Assembly (NCBI GenBank): GCA_963844575.1
Contig: CAWJOU010000005.1
Span: 1 to 64,000, forward strand
Direction of reading: 5' to 3'
Source of the DNA: DASZUK01 sp963844575
GTDB lineage: Bacteria > Actinomycetota > Acidimicrobiia > Acidimicrobiales > RAAP-2
DNA length: 64,000 nucleotides
In this document: positions 17,165 to 26,621 of the stretch, one piece after another
Layout: every line of letters begins with the position of its first letter
How positions within the stretch are numbered: position 1 is the stretch's first letter
Translations under genes and position numbers: made by a program
The notes under the pieces: model-generated
The model's database searches: none
What the model was told of the DNA's origin: nothing
What the model saw: only the letters and a program-made list of their open reading frames with translations

Positions 17165-18056
17165 TCAGCCGAGAAGCCGGCCCATCTCCGTTTGCAAGTC
17201 AGTCACCGTCCAGCGGGTCGGCCGGTCGATCGACTCGGTCATCGTCCAGTTCTGGAAGGTCTGGACCGTCCCGCCCTGGACGAAGAAGACCCGCCCGGTC
17301 GCCGGGCAGTCCTCGGTGGCCAGGTAGCCGACGACCGGCGAGATGTTCGCCGGGTCCCACAAGTCGAACAGCGACCCGTCGTTCGGGGCGCTGGACGATG
17401 TCCGACAGGCCGGGCGTCGACTCGGTCATCCGGGTCCGGGCGGCCGGGGCGATGGCGTTGACGCGAACGCCGTAGCGGCTGAGCTCCTGGGCGGCAATGA
17501 CCGTGAACGCGCCGATGCCGGCCTTGGCCGCGCCGTAGTTGCTCTGGCCGGGGTTGCCGAGCAGGCCGGACGTCGACGACGTGTTGATGACCGACGCTTT
17601 CACGTCTTCGCCGGCCTTGCTCTTCTCCCGCCAGTAGGCGGCGGCGTGCCGGGTGGGGACGAAGTGCCCTTTCAGGTGGACGTGGATGACGCTGTCCCAG
17701 TCCTCCTCGGTCATGTTGACAAGCACCCGGTCGCGCAGGATGCCGGCGTTGTTCACCAGGACGTGGAGGTCGCCGAAGGCGTCGATCGCCGCGTCGACGA
17801 GCCGCTTGCCGCCATCCCAGTCGGCGACGTCGTCGGCGTTGGCGATGGCCTCGCCACCGGCCTCGGTGATCTCGGCGACGACCTGCTCGGCCGGGCTCCG
17901 GTCGTCGCCCGAGCCGTCGCCCGAGCCGTCGACCGGACCGCCGAGGTCGTTGACGACGACCTTCGCCCCCTCGGCCGCGAGCAGCAGGGCGTGCTCGCGC
18001 CCGATGCCGCGACCGGCCCCGGTGATGATCGCCACCCGCCCGTCGAGTGCACCCAT
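17165..18056 (-). CDS. SDR family dehydrogenase, HSD17B4/MFE-2-like (one frameshift)
   Basis: About 296 residues when repaired. NAD-binding GAGRGIGREHALLLAAEGAK comes first, then NDLGG, the structural NNAG in VNNAGILRDRVLVNMTEEDW, catalytic Ser in SSTSGLLGNPGQ and YxxxK as SNYGAAKAG. The early Arg-Glu-His and NDLGG resemble the 3-hydroxyacyl-CoA dehydrogenase part of MFE-2. One extra base near 17392 splits the C-terminus; beyond it the frame continues FDLWDPANISPVVGYLATED to the stop at 17165. A 12-nt tandem duplication (17904-17927) gives GSGDGSGD in the loop after NDLGG. A role in fatty acid or steroid oxidation is inferred. Confidence 0.85.
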
Positions 18057-18158
18057 GTCCGCTCCTGTCGCCGGGTCGACCCTGACCGTTCAGTGGCCAC
18101 AGGGTAGCGGCGCCCCCCGGACCGGCCGCCAGCCAGCCGGTTCACCCGGTCGGCTCGG

Positions 18159-18455
18159 TCAGCGGCGGTCGACCAGCCGCGACCACCAGTGCGGATCGCG
18201 GGCGTGGGCGTGGAAGTGGTCGGGGATCTGGCGCATCACCCGGTCGAGCGACCAGCCGTCGGGGCCGAACCGCTGGTCGGCCACCCGGGTCAGCTCGGCG
18301 ACCATGTGCGCCACGTCCTCGGCCGGCGGCTCCGCCCCGTGCCGCTTCCAGACGACCATCGGCACGTCGCAGATCTCACAGTCGGCCACCCAGCAGACGT
18401 CGTCCTCCGCGTGCCACGGCGTGATGCGGGCGGCTTCGCAGAGGTCGCAGGTCAC
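18159..18455 (-). CDS. Small CxxC, HIT-like protein
   Basis: 98 residues. Two cysteine pairs (VTCDLCEAA and ADCEICDVP) suggest a zinc site. The C-terminal MRQIPDHFHAHARDPHWW contains a His-x-His-x-His string like the histidine-triad active site. The order (paired Cys, hydrophobic strand PMVVWKRHG, then HxHxH) recalls HIT/GalT-type nucleotide hydrolases, in compact form. Catalysis is not established. GTG start overlaps the kinase stop (GTGA, 18452-18455), so it is translationally linked to the PASTA kinase. Confidence 0.6.
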   Translation of the reverse strand: MTCDLCEAARITPWHAEDDVCWVADCEICDVPMVVWKRHGAEPPAEDVAHMVAELTRVADQRFGPDGWSLDRVMRQIPDHFHAHARDPHWWSRLVDRR

Positions 18456-20658
18456 TGGGTGTACAGGTTGACCGCAGTGCCCTTCGTCACCGGCTGGCCG
18501 GCGAGCGGGACCGTCGTGAACACCTTGCCCTTGGCCGGCCCGTAGATCTGACCGACGGTCAGCCCGGCCTGCTGCAGGGCCGCCGTCGCCGCGTCCGCTG
18601 TGTCCTTGGTGACGTCGGGCACCGGGATCATCTGCGGGCCCTGGGAAACCTGGACGGTGACGGTCGTCCCCGGCGGCTCTGTCGTCCCGGCGGCCGGTGT
18701 CGTGCCGATGACCTGGCCGGCTGGCACGGTTGTCGAGTACGCCTGCACCTGCGTCGCCGTCAGCCCGGCGGCCTTGATCGTTGTCGCCGCGGCTGTGTAC
18801 GACGCCGCGCCGGCGACCGTCGGGACCGGCACGGGCTTCTTGCCCTTCGACACCGCGACGGCGATCGTCGACCCGTACGGCGCGACGGTGGCGTTGAGCT
18901 TGCCGTCGTACGACCAGTTGATGATCTGGCCGGACGGCACCGTTGTTGTGTACGCCAGCAGCGCCGGGCAGGTGGCCTTGAAGTGGGCTTCGGCGAGCAG
19001 CCGGACCGCGGTGTCGCACGTCAGGCCGCCGGCGAGCGACGGGATCTGCTCCGACGGGAGGCCCTTCGACGGCACGACGTGGACGACCGACCCCTCCTTC
19101 AGCGTCGTCTTCGGCGCCGGCTGCTGGCTGATGACGGTCCCGGCGGGGACCGACGTCGAGTAGACGGCGTCGCCGACCGCCAGCGTGAAGTGGTCGGCCG
19201 TCGCTGCCTGGTGGGCGGCCGCCAGCGTCTGGCCGTCCAGTGACGGGACCGGATGGCTCGGCGTGAACGCCTGCTCGTGCGCGGCGATGAGCAGCCCGGC
19301 GGCCACCGCGGCGGCCAGCACGACGACGCCGACGATCCACGGCCACTTGCGACGGCTCCGCCGACGGATCGACGGCGGTTCGCCCGGCGCCGACGCCCCG
19401 GCCGCCGACACCCCGGCCCAGGCAGCCGCGTCCGCGGCCGCTCCGTCACCGTCACCGTCACCGGCTCCGCCGACAGTCGTCGTCGCAGTACGGGCCACCG
19501 CCTCGGCCCGTTCGACCGCCTCGACGTCGAACGGCCCCGAGCCCGGTGTTCTAGACCCCGTCGGGCCCGATGCCGCCAAGCCCGATGCCGCCAAGCCCGA
19601 TGCCGCCAAACCCGCTGCCGCTAAGCCCGCTGCCCCCGAGCCAGACGTCGGCCGCTCGGGCGATGGCGGCCCGGGCGGGGGCGGCACGACGGCGGTCTCG
19701 TCCGGCCGGGCCGGGCCGCCGACCAGACCGGGAACGACCGCGGTCAGGTCCCGGGTGTCGCCGCCGGCCGCGCCGGTCGGGGCCACCCGAGTCGGCCGCT
19801 CATCGACCCGGATGGGCAGCGTGGCCGCCGGGGGCAGCGACGCGCCGACCGCCTCGAGCAGGGCGCCCATACGGGCGGCGTCGATCCGGTCCGCGACGGT
19901 CGAGCGCGGTCGCCCGGGCGAGGACGTCGTCGAGCGGACCAAGGGCCGGGTGGCGAGGCAGCGTCGCGCCGACGCGGGCCATCAGCGTGCCGACCGTCGT
20001 GTCGGTGACGAACGGGACCTCGCCGGTGAGCGACTCGTAGAGGACGAGGCCCGAGCGAGTACACGTCGGCCCGGCCGTCGACCGGGTGGCCCTCGGCCTG
20101 CTCGGGCGACGCGTACCGGGCCGTCCCGACCATGGCCCCGGCCGGCTCCGTCCAGGCCGCCTCGGCCAGGGCCCGGGCGACGCCGAAGTCGGCGATCCGG
20201 ACCCGGCCCTCCTCGTCGAAGAGCAGGTTGGCCGGCTTCACGTCCCGGTGGACGAGGCCGCGGGCGTGGGCGTAGGCCAGGCCCTGCGCGGCCTCCGCGC
20301 CGATCCGGGCGGCCTGGGCGTGGGACAGCCGGAACTGGCGGTCGAGGACGTCCCGCAGGCTCCCGCCGTGCAGGTACTCGAGCACGAGGTACGGGCCGTC
20401 GGCGTCCTCGCCCCAGTCGAAGACCCGCAGGATGTGCGGGTGGTTGAGCGAGGCCACCGATCGGGCCTCGGCCCGGAACCGCTTGAGGAACGACTCGTCG
20501 TGGGCCAGCCCCGGTTGGAGGACCTTGACGGCCACGCGACGCTGCAGCGACACGTCCTCGGCCAGGAAGACGTGGGCCGACGCGCCGGTGCCCAGGGCGG
20601 AGACCAGCCGGTACCGCTTCCCGAGGACCCGGCCGATGGAATCGGAGATCAAGGGCAT
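18452..20658 (-). CDS. PASTA-domain Ser/Thr protein kinase (two frameshifts)
   Basis: About 735 residues, PknB type. N-terminal kinase: glycine loop LGTGASAHVFLAED, Lys in RRVAVKVLQPG, catalytic loop LVHRDVKPANLLFDEEG, DFGVARA and the SPEQAEG peptide. Then a low-complexity linker (five 15-nt repeats, 19566-19640), one TM helix (WPWIVGVVVLAAAVAAGLLI), and four extracellular PASTA-like repeats, e.g. PVPDVTKDTADAATAALQQA. PASTA kinases sense muropeptides and control division and wall growth. Frameshifts lie near 20053 (extra G after DVYSLG) and 19905. GGAG precedes the ATG. A small HIT-like gene is coupled downstream. Confidence 0.9.
19566..19640. repeat. Five 15-nt tandem repeats in the kinase linker
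   Basis: Units of cccgatgccgccaag and close variants, five in a row, encode GLAASGLAASG-type sequence on the minus strand. They lie in the juxtamembrane linker, so copy-number change would alter only linker length. Confidence 0.85.
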
Positions 20659-20704
20659 CGAAGCAGCTCCAGGCTACCGAGGTCCCTCCACCCTTCGGGG
20701 GACG

Positions 20705-22876
20705 CTACCGCACCTCGCCCGGGATCTGCCCGGTGGCGAGCAGCTCGTCGAAGTCGGCCGCGTCGACGATCGGGATGCCGAGCGCCTCGGCTTTCTTCGT
20801 CTTCGACGCACCCGGCGCGTCGCCGACGACGACCGCGTAGGTCTTCTTCGAGACCGATCCCGGCGACTTGCCGCCCGGGCGACGATCGCCGCCTCGGCCT
20901 CCTCCCGGGTGTACCCGGGAACCGTGCCGGTGACGACCACCGACCGACCGGCCAGTGGCCCGGCGTCGGCGACGGCGGCTCCCTCACCCTCATCGGCCGG
21001 GACGACACCGCCCGCCGGCACGCCGGGCTCGGCCATCGTCACCCCGGCCGCCCGCAGCCGGTCGAGGACGAGCCGGTTCGCCGGATTGGCGAGGAACGTC
21101 GACCACGCTGTCGGCGATCACCGGCCCGATGCCCTCGACCGCGGCGACCGTCTCGGTCGGCGCGGCGAGCAGCGTGTCCAGCGTGCCGACGGCCCGGGCC
21201 AGCGCCCGGGCGCCGGCCGGCCCGAGGTGGCGGATGCCGAGGGCGACGAGCAGCCGGCTGAGCGGCCGGCCCTTCGACGTCTCGATGCCGCGGACGAGGT
21301 TGGCCGCCGACAGCTCGCCCATGCGCTCGAGCGCGGCCAGCCGCTCGGGCTCGAGGCGGTAGAGGTCGGCCGGGTCGGCCACCAGGCCGTCGCGCGACGA
21401 GCTGGACGCACCCGCTCCTCCCCCAGCCCCTCGATGTCCATGGCGCCGCGGGAGGCGAAGTGGACGATGCGCTGCACCCGCTGGGCCGGGCAGTCGATGT
21501 TCGTGCAGTAGGTGTCGCTCTCACCCTCGAGGCGGACGAGCGGCGAGCCGCACGACGGGCAGGCCGTCGGGAACTTCCAGCGCGGCTTGCGGCGCTTCGG
21601 CGCCTCCGGGCCGCCGGTGACCGGACCGACGACCTCGGGGATCACGTCGCCGGCCTTGCGGACGACGACGAGGTCGCCGGGCCGGACGTCCTTCAGGCGG
21701 ACCTGGTCCTCGTTGTGCAGCGTGGCCAGGCTGACGGTCGAGCCGCCGACGAAGACCGGCTCGAGGACGGCGAACGGCGTGGCCCGGCCGGTCCGGCCGA
21801 TCGAGACCTGGATGGCCAGCAGCCGGGTCGTCCGCTCCTCGGGCGGGAACTTGAAGGCGATCGCCCAGCGCGGCGCCCGCGAGGTGGCGCCCAGCCGGTC
21901 GTGCAGCGCCAGGTCGTCGACCTTGACGACGACGCCGTCGATCTCGTAGCGGAGGTCGTGGCGGTGCTCGGCCAGCTCGCGGCAGCGCTCGAAGGCGGCG
22001 GTGACGCCGGTCACCGCCCGGGCGTCCGGGCTGACCGGCAGGCCGGCCGTCCGGAGCCGGTCGAGCACCTGGCTCTGCCGGGCCGGCGGCCACCGGCCGG
22101 TACCGGCCGCGTCCTCGGGTGGCGCGCCGTCGACCTCGCCGATCTGGTACGCCCAGAACGAGAGCGGGCGGGCTGCGGTCATCGCCGGGTCCTTCTGCCG
22201 CAGCGACCCGGCGGCCGAGTTGCGGGGGTTGACGAAGGCCTTCGTCCCGGCCGCCACGGCCCGCTCGTTGTAGGCGGCGAAGTCGGCCGTCGGCATGTAG
22301 ATCTCGCCGCGCACCTCGACGTGCCGGGGGTACGGCCCGGCCGCCGGGTCGAGCTCGTGCGGCACGTCGCGCACGGTGGCCACGTTGGCCGTGACGTCCT
22401 CGCCGGTGACGCCGTCACCGCGGGTGGCGGCCTGCGTCAGCCGGCCGTCGACGTAGGTGATCGACATGGCGACGCCGTCGACCTTCGGCTCGCAGGAGAA
22501 CGCCAGCTCGTCGAGGTCGACGTCGGGCAGGAGCCGGCGGAGCCGGTCGGCCCAGGCACCCAGCTCGGCCTCGTCGAAGGCGTTGTCGAGGCTCATCATC
22601 GGCACCCGGTGCCGGACCTCGGCGAACAGTCCCGACGCCGGGGCGCCGACCGTCTGGGTCGGCGAGTCCGCCGTGACGAGCGCGGGGTGCTCCGCCTCGA
22701 GCCGGCGCAGCTCTCGGACGAGGGCGTCGTAGTCGGCGTCGGGGATCTCCGGCGCGTCGAGCTCGTGGTAGCGGCGGTTGTGGTACTCGATCAGCTCCCG
22801 CAGCTCGACCGCCCGGGCCCGTTCGCCCCTCGTTGGCCGCCGCGTCGTCGGCCGCGCCGTCGGCCGCGTCGGCCAT
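20705..22876 (-). CDS. ligA: NAD-dependent DNA ligase (about four frameshifts)
   Basis: About 720 residues. The N-terminal Ia domain (LIEYHNRRYHELDAPEIPDA, DYDALV) binds NAD+. The adenylation Lys is in CEPKVDGVAMS. The OB fold, Zn finger (CPSCGSPLV and YCTNIDCPAQ), HhH region (IRHLGPAGARALARA, VEGIGPVIADSVV) and C-terminal BRCT (RSVVVTGTVPGYTREEAEAA, GKSPGSVSKKTYAVVVGD) follow in order. Seals nicks in replication. Shifts lie near 22829 (extra G), 21404, 21101 and 20880. Stop TAG at 20705. ATG 22876 lies next to the mnmA stop. Confidence 0.92.
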
Positions 22877-22877
22877 G

Positions 22878-23939
22878 TCAGGCGGCGATGCCGGCGCCGA
22901 CGACCGCGTCGGGATCGCGGGCGTCGTAGAGGGCGACCGTCTGGCCCGGGGCGACCGGGCGCTGCCGCTCGTCGAACCGGACGACCGGCCCGTCGCCGCC
23001 GAGCTCGAAGGCACAGCCGGCCGGCCGGCCGTGGGCGCTCGTCTGGGCCACCGCCCGGGCGCCGGCGGCCAACGGGTCGGCCACCCAGGTCAGGCTGTCG
23101 GCGACGAGCCGGACGTCGTCGGCCACCGCGTCGTCGGCCCCGCCGACGACGACCCGCCGGCCGGGGACGTCGACGGCGACGGCGTAGCGGCGCTGGCCGT
23201 CCGTGCCGTGGCCCATCCCCCGCCGCTGGCCGACCGTCACCAGCTCGACCGCGTCGACCGACCCGACGACCGCGCCGGACGCGCCGTCGACGACGTCAGC
23301 CGCGTGCAGCGCCAGCCGGCGCCCGAGGAAGCCCTGCCGGCCGTCCGCGCCGTGGATGAAGCAGACGTCCTGGCTGTCCGGCTTGTCGGCCGTCCGCAGC
23401 CCGAGCCGGGCGGCGTGGGCGCGGACCGCGGCTTTGGTCAGCTGGCCGACCGGCAGGACGACGCGGGCCAGCTGGTCCTGGCCGAGCATCGAGAGCACGT
23501 ACGACTGGTCCTTCTTCGTGTCCGCCCCCCGCCGCAGCTCGAAGCACTCCGCCGTCCGTCTCGAACCTGGGCATGGTGGCCGGTGGCCAGGACGTCGAAG
23601 CCGAGCCGGACCGACCGGTCGAGCAGGCGGTCGAACTTGACGTGCCGGTTGCACTCGATGCACGGGTTCGGCGTCCGGCCGGCTGCGTGCGCGGCGACGT
23701 ACGGCTCCACGACGGCCGCACTCGAACTCGTCGGTCATGTTGAAGACGTGGTGGGCGATGCCGAGCTGCTGGGCCACCCGGCGGGCGTCGTCGACGTCGG
23801 CCACCGAGCAGCAGCCGGAGTCCGACGGGCCGCCCCACAGCTTGAGCGTCGCCCCGACGACGTCGTGGCCGGCCTCGACCAGCAGCGCGGCCGCGACCGA
23901 GGAGTCGACCCCGCCGGACATGGCCACGAGCACACGCAC
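22878..23939 (-). CDS. mnmA: tRNA-specific 2-thiouridylase (two frameshifts)
   Basis: About 353 residues, PP-loop ATPase. SGGVDSSVAAALL is the P-loop; the catalytic cysteines are in RTPNPCIECNRHVKFD and DSQDVCFIHG; FELRRGADTKKDQSYVLSML and TVGQRRGMGHG are conserved. Makes s2U34 in tRNA Lys/Glu/Gln using sulfur from a cysteine desulfurase, which is encoded immediately upstream. Shifts near 23714 (extra G) and 23563. GTG start (VRVLVAMSGG) at 23939, inferred because the PP-loop must be near the N-terminus. Confidence 0.92.
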   Translation of the reverse strand: MRVLVAMSGGVDSSVAAALLVEAGHDVVGATLKLWGGPSDSGCCSVADVDDARRVAQQLGIAHHVFNMTDEFECGRRGAVRRRARSRPDAEPVHRVQPARQVRPPARPVGPARLRRPGHRPPCPGSRRTAECFELRRGADTKKDQSYVLSMLGQDQLARVVLPVGQLTKAAVRAHAARLGLRTADKPDSQDVCFIHGADGRQGFLGRRLALHAADVVDGASGAVVGSVDAVELVTVGQRRGMGHGTDGQRRYAVAVDVPGRRVVVGGADDAVADDVRLVADSLTWVADPLAAGARAVAQTSAHGRPAGCAFELGGDGPVVRFDERQRPVAPGQTVALYDARDPDAVVGAGIAA

Positions 23940-24032
23940 GACTCGGATTCTGCCAGCTTCCCCGGCCGGTCCGTCCGCTTCGCCAGTCCGCGTCGCCAAC
24001 CCAGTGCCCCGGTCCGCCGTCCCGGCGCCCCG

Positions 24033-25214
24033 TCAGCCCCGGAGGCGGGCGATCGCCGGCGGGACGGCGGCCAGGACCCGGTCGACGTCGGCCGCGGTCG
24101 TCGAGTGGCCGAGCGTGAACCGGATGCCGGTCCGGGCCTCGGCCGGTGGGACGCCCATCGCCAGCAGGACGTGGCTCGGCTCGACCGCGCCGCTGGCGCA
24201 GGCCGAGCCGGCCGACGCGCAGATGCCGGCGTCATCGAGCAGGACGAGCAGCTCCTCCTGGTCGACGCCGTCGAAACGGACGTGGCAGTGGCCGGGCAGG
24301 ACGCGGTCTCGGGCGGCGCTCTCGACCGTCCCCGGCACCGCGGCGAGGAGGCCGTCGGCCAGCCGGTCGCGCCGGTCGCCGACCCGGACCGACGCCTCGA
24401 CCCGCTGGTCAGCCACGACGGCCAGGGCGGTAGCCAGGCCGACCGCGCCGGCGACGTCGTGCGTCCCGCTCCGGCGGTCGCGCTCCTGGCCGCCGCCGTG
24501 GAGCAGCGGCGCCAGCGAGACACCGGCCCGGGCCACCAGCGCGCCGGCGCCCTTCGGGCCACCGACCTTGTGGGCACTGACCGACACCAGATCGGCCCCG
24601 GCGGCGGCCGTGGCCAGGTCGAGCCACGGCGCGGCCTGGACGGCGTCGGTGTGGACGACCGCCCGCGGCGCGGCGCGGCGGACCAGCGCGACGACGTCGT
24701 CGAACGGCTGCACCGTCCCGACCTCGTTGTTGGCCAGCATCACCGAGACGAGGACGACGTCGGGACCGAGCAGTTCGGCCAGCCGGTCCAGGTCGACCGC
24801 GCCGGCCGCGTCGACCGGCGCCTCGCGGTGGCGGACCGGCGGCCACCGGCGGCCGGCCGCGGCCCGGCACGGCACGAGCACCGCGGCGTGCTCGACCGCG
24901 GAGGTCACGACCACCACCGGGTCGGTCGTCGGATCGTCGGGAGCGGCAGCCGACGGCTCCAGCGCGGCGAGGGTGCCGAGGACGGCCAGGTTGTCGGCCT
25001 CGGTGCCGCCGCTCGTGAAGATGACGTCGCCCGGCGCGGCGCCGAGCTGCTCGGCGACGACGTCCCGGGCCTCCTCCAGCGCGGTCCGGGCCTGGCGGGC
25101 CAACTGGTGGCTACCGGACGCGTTGCCGTACCGGTCGGCCGTGAACGGCGCCATCGCCTCGACCACCTCTGGCAGTACCGGCGACGTCGACGCGTGATCG
25201 AGGTACGTGATCAG
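24033..25214 (-). CDS. Cysteine desulfurase (NifS/IscS family); start codon not canonical
   Basis: About 390 residues, PLP aminotransferase fold class V. N-terminus TYLDHASTSPVLPEVVEAM, FTSGGTEADNLAVLG, His in TSAVEHAAVLVP, ANNEVGTVQPFDD, PLP Lys in SVSAHKVGGPKGAGALV, and the persulfide Cys in AGSACASGAVEPSHVL. It strips sulfur from cysteine for thiolation and Fe-S assembly. The expected start MTYLDHA reads ATC ACG TAC here, preceded by CTG. Either a non-ATG start or a base error is present. It lies directly after the gabD-like stop and upstream of mnmA. Confidence 0.9.
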   Translation of the reverse strand: MITYLDHASTSPVLPEVVEAMAPFTADRYGNASGSHQLARQARTALEEARDVVAEQLGAAPGDVIFTSGGTEADNLAVLGTLAALEPSAAAPDDPTTDPVVVVTSAVEHAAVLVPCRAAAGRRWPPVRHREAPVDAAGAVDLDRLAELLGPDVVLVSVMLANNEVGTVQPFDDVVALVRRAAPRAVVHTDAVQAAPWLDLATAAAGADLVSVSAHKVGGPKGAGALVARAGVSLAPLLHGGGQERDRRSGTHDVAGAVGLATALAVVADQRVEASVRVGDRRDRLADGLLAAVPGTVESAARDRVLPGHCHVRFDGVDQEELLVLLDDAGICASAGSACASGAVEPSHVLLAMGVPPAEARTGIRFTLGHSTTAADVDRVLAAVPPAIARLRG

Positions 25215-26576
25215 GCGACCCAGACCCCCTTGGCGTTGCAGAACTCCTTGATCCCCAACGCGGAGAGCTCGCGGCCGTAGCCGGACCGCTTGATCCCGCC
25301 GAACGGCATCTCCGGCGTCGACGCCACCATGGCGTTGACGAAGACCTGGCCGGCGTCGATCTCGTCGATGCAGCGGGCCTGCTCGGCCGCATCGGCCGTC
25401 CAGACGCTCGAACCGAGGCCGAAGCTCGTCCGGTTGGCCAGCGCGATCGCTTCGTCGACGTCGGCCGCCCGCTCGACGACGGCGACCGGTCCGAACGTCT
25501 CCTCGCCGAAGACCCGCATGGCCGGCGTCACGTCGCAGAGCACCGTCGGCGGGTAGTACCAGCCCGGGCCGTCCGGCACCTCGCCGCCGCAGGCGACGAC
25601 CGCGCCCTGCTGCCGGGCGTCGTCGACCTGGTCGGCGATCTCCTGGCGTTGGGCCGACGAGACGAGCGGCCCGACGTCGGTCGCCGGGTCGAACGGATCG
25701 CCGACGGTGAGGGCGGCCATCGCCTCGACGAACCGGGTCGTGAACTCGTCGTAGACCGCGTCCTCGACGATGAACCGCTTGGCCGCGATGCACGACTGGC
25801 CGTTGTTCTGGACGCGGGCCTGCACCGCGACCGGCACCGCCTGGTCGAGATCGGCCGATCGAGAGCACGACGAACGGGTCGGAGCCGCCGAGCTCGAGCA
25901 CGCACTTCTTCAACGCGTCGCCGGCCGCCGCCGCCACCGACTGGCCGGCCCGCTCGCTGCCGGTCAGCGTCACCGCCACCACCCGCTCGTCGGCGATGAC
26001 CTGGGCGACGTCGCCCGACCCGATCAGCAGCGTCGTGAACGCCCCTTCGGGGTAGCCGGCCCGCCGGAACAGATCCTCCAGCGCCAATGCGGTCTGCGGG
26101 ACGTTCGACGCGTGCTTGAGCAGGCCGACGTTGCCGACCATGAGCGCCGGCGCGGCGAAGCGGACGACCTGCCACAGCGGGAAGTTCCACGGCATCACCG
26201 CCAGGACCGGCCCCAGCGGCTGGTACCGCACGAGGCTCCGACCGGCCGACGACTCGATCACCTCGTCGGCCAGCAGCGACTCGGCGTGCTCGGCGAACCA
26301 GCGCATCGCGTTGGCGCACTTCGACGCCTCGCCCTTCGCCGAGGCGAACGTCTTGCCCATCTCCGTCGTCAGCACCCGGGCGATGTCGGGGATCTCGCCC
26401 TCCAGCAGCTCGGCCGCGGTCACGAGCAGCCGGGCCCGCTCGGCGAACGTCGTCCGGCGGAACGTGTCGAACGTCGCCGCGGCCCGGGCCAGCCGGGCGT
26501 CGACCTCTTCGGCGGCGTGGTCGTCGAACGTCTGCTCGACCTCGCCGGTCGCCGGGTTCGTCGTCGCGAAGGCCAT
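25211..26576 (-). CDS. Succinate-semialdehyde dehydrogenase, GabD1-like (one frameshift)
   Basis: About 455 residues. Closely resembles mycobacterial GabD1 by eye: TINPATGE-like N-terminus, LAVMPWNFPLWQVVRFAAPA, GLLKHASNVPQTALALEDLF, catalytic Glu in LELGGSDPFVVL, catalytic Cys in QNNGQSCIAAKRFIVED, and FGGIKRSGYGRELSALGIKE. Oxidises succinate semialdehyde with NAD(P)+. One extra G near 25858 breaks the frame between the Glu and Cys motifs; its removal restores VVLSIADLDQ. The cysteine desulfurase follows with overlap. Confidence 0.87.
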
Positions 26577-26621
26577 GCGTCGATTCTTACCTGCCCGGCG
26601 GCCGGACGCGCCGGCCGTCGG

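Noticed and set aside
24033..26576. Aldehyde dehydrogenase-cysteine desulfurase fusion protein
   Set aside because: The apparent fusion arises from an extra base near 25858. The dehydrogenase continues in another frame to its own stop at 25211, where the desulfurase begins.
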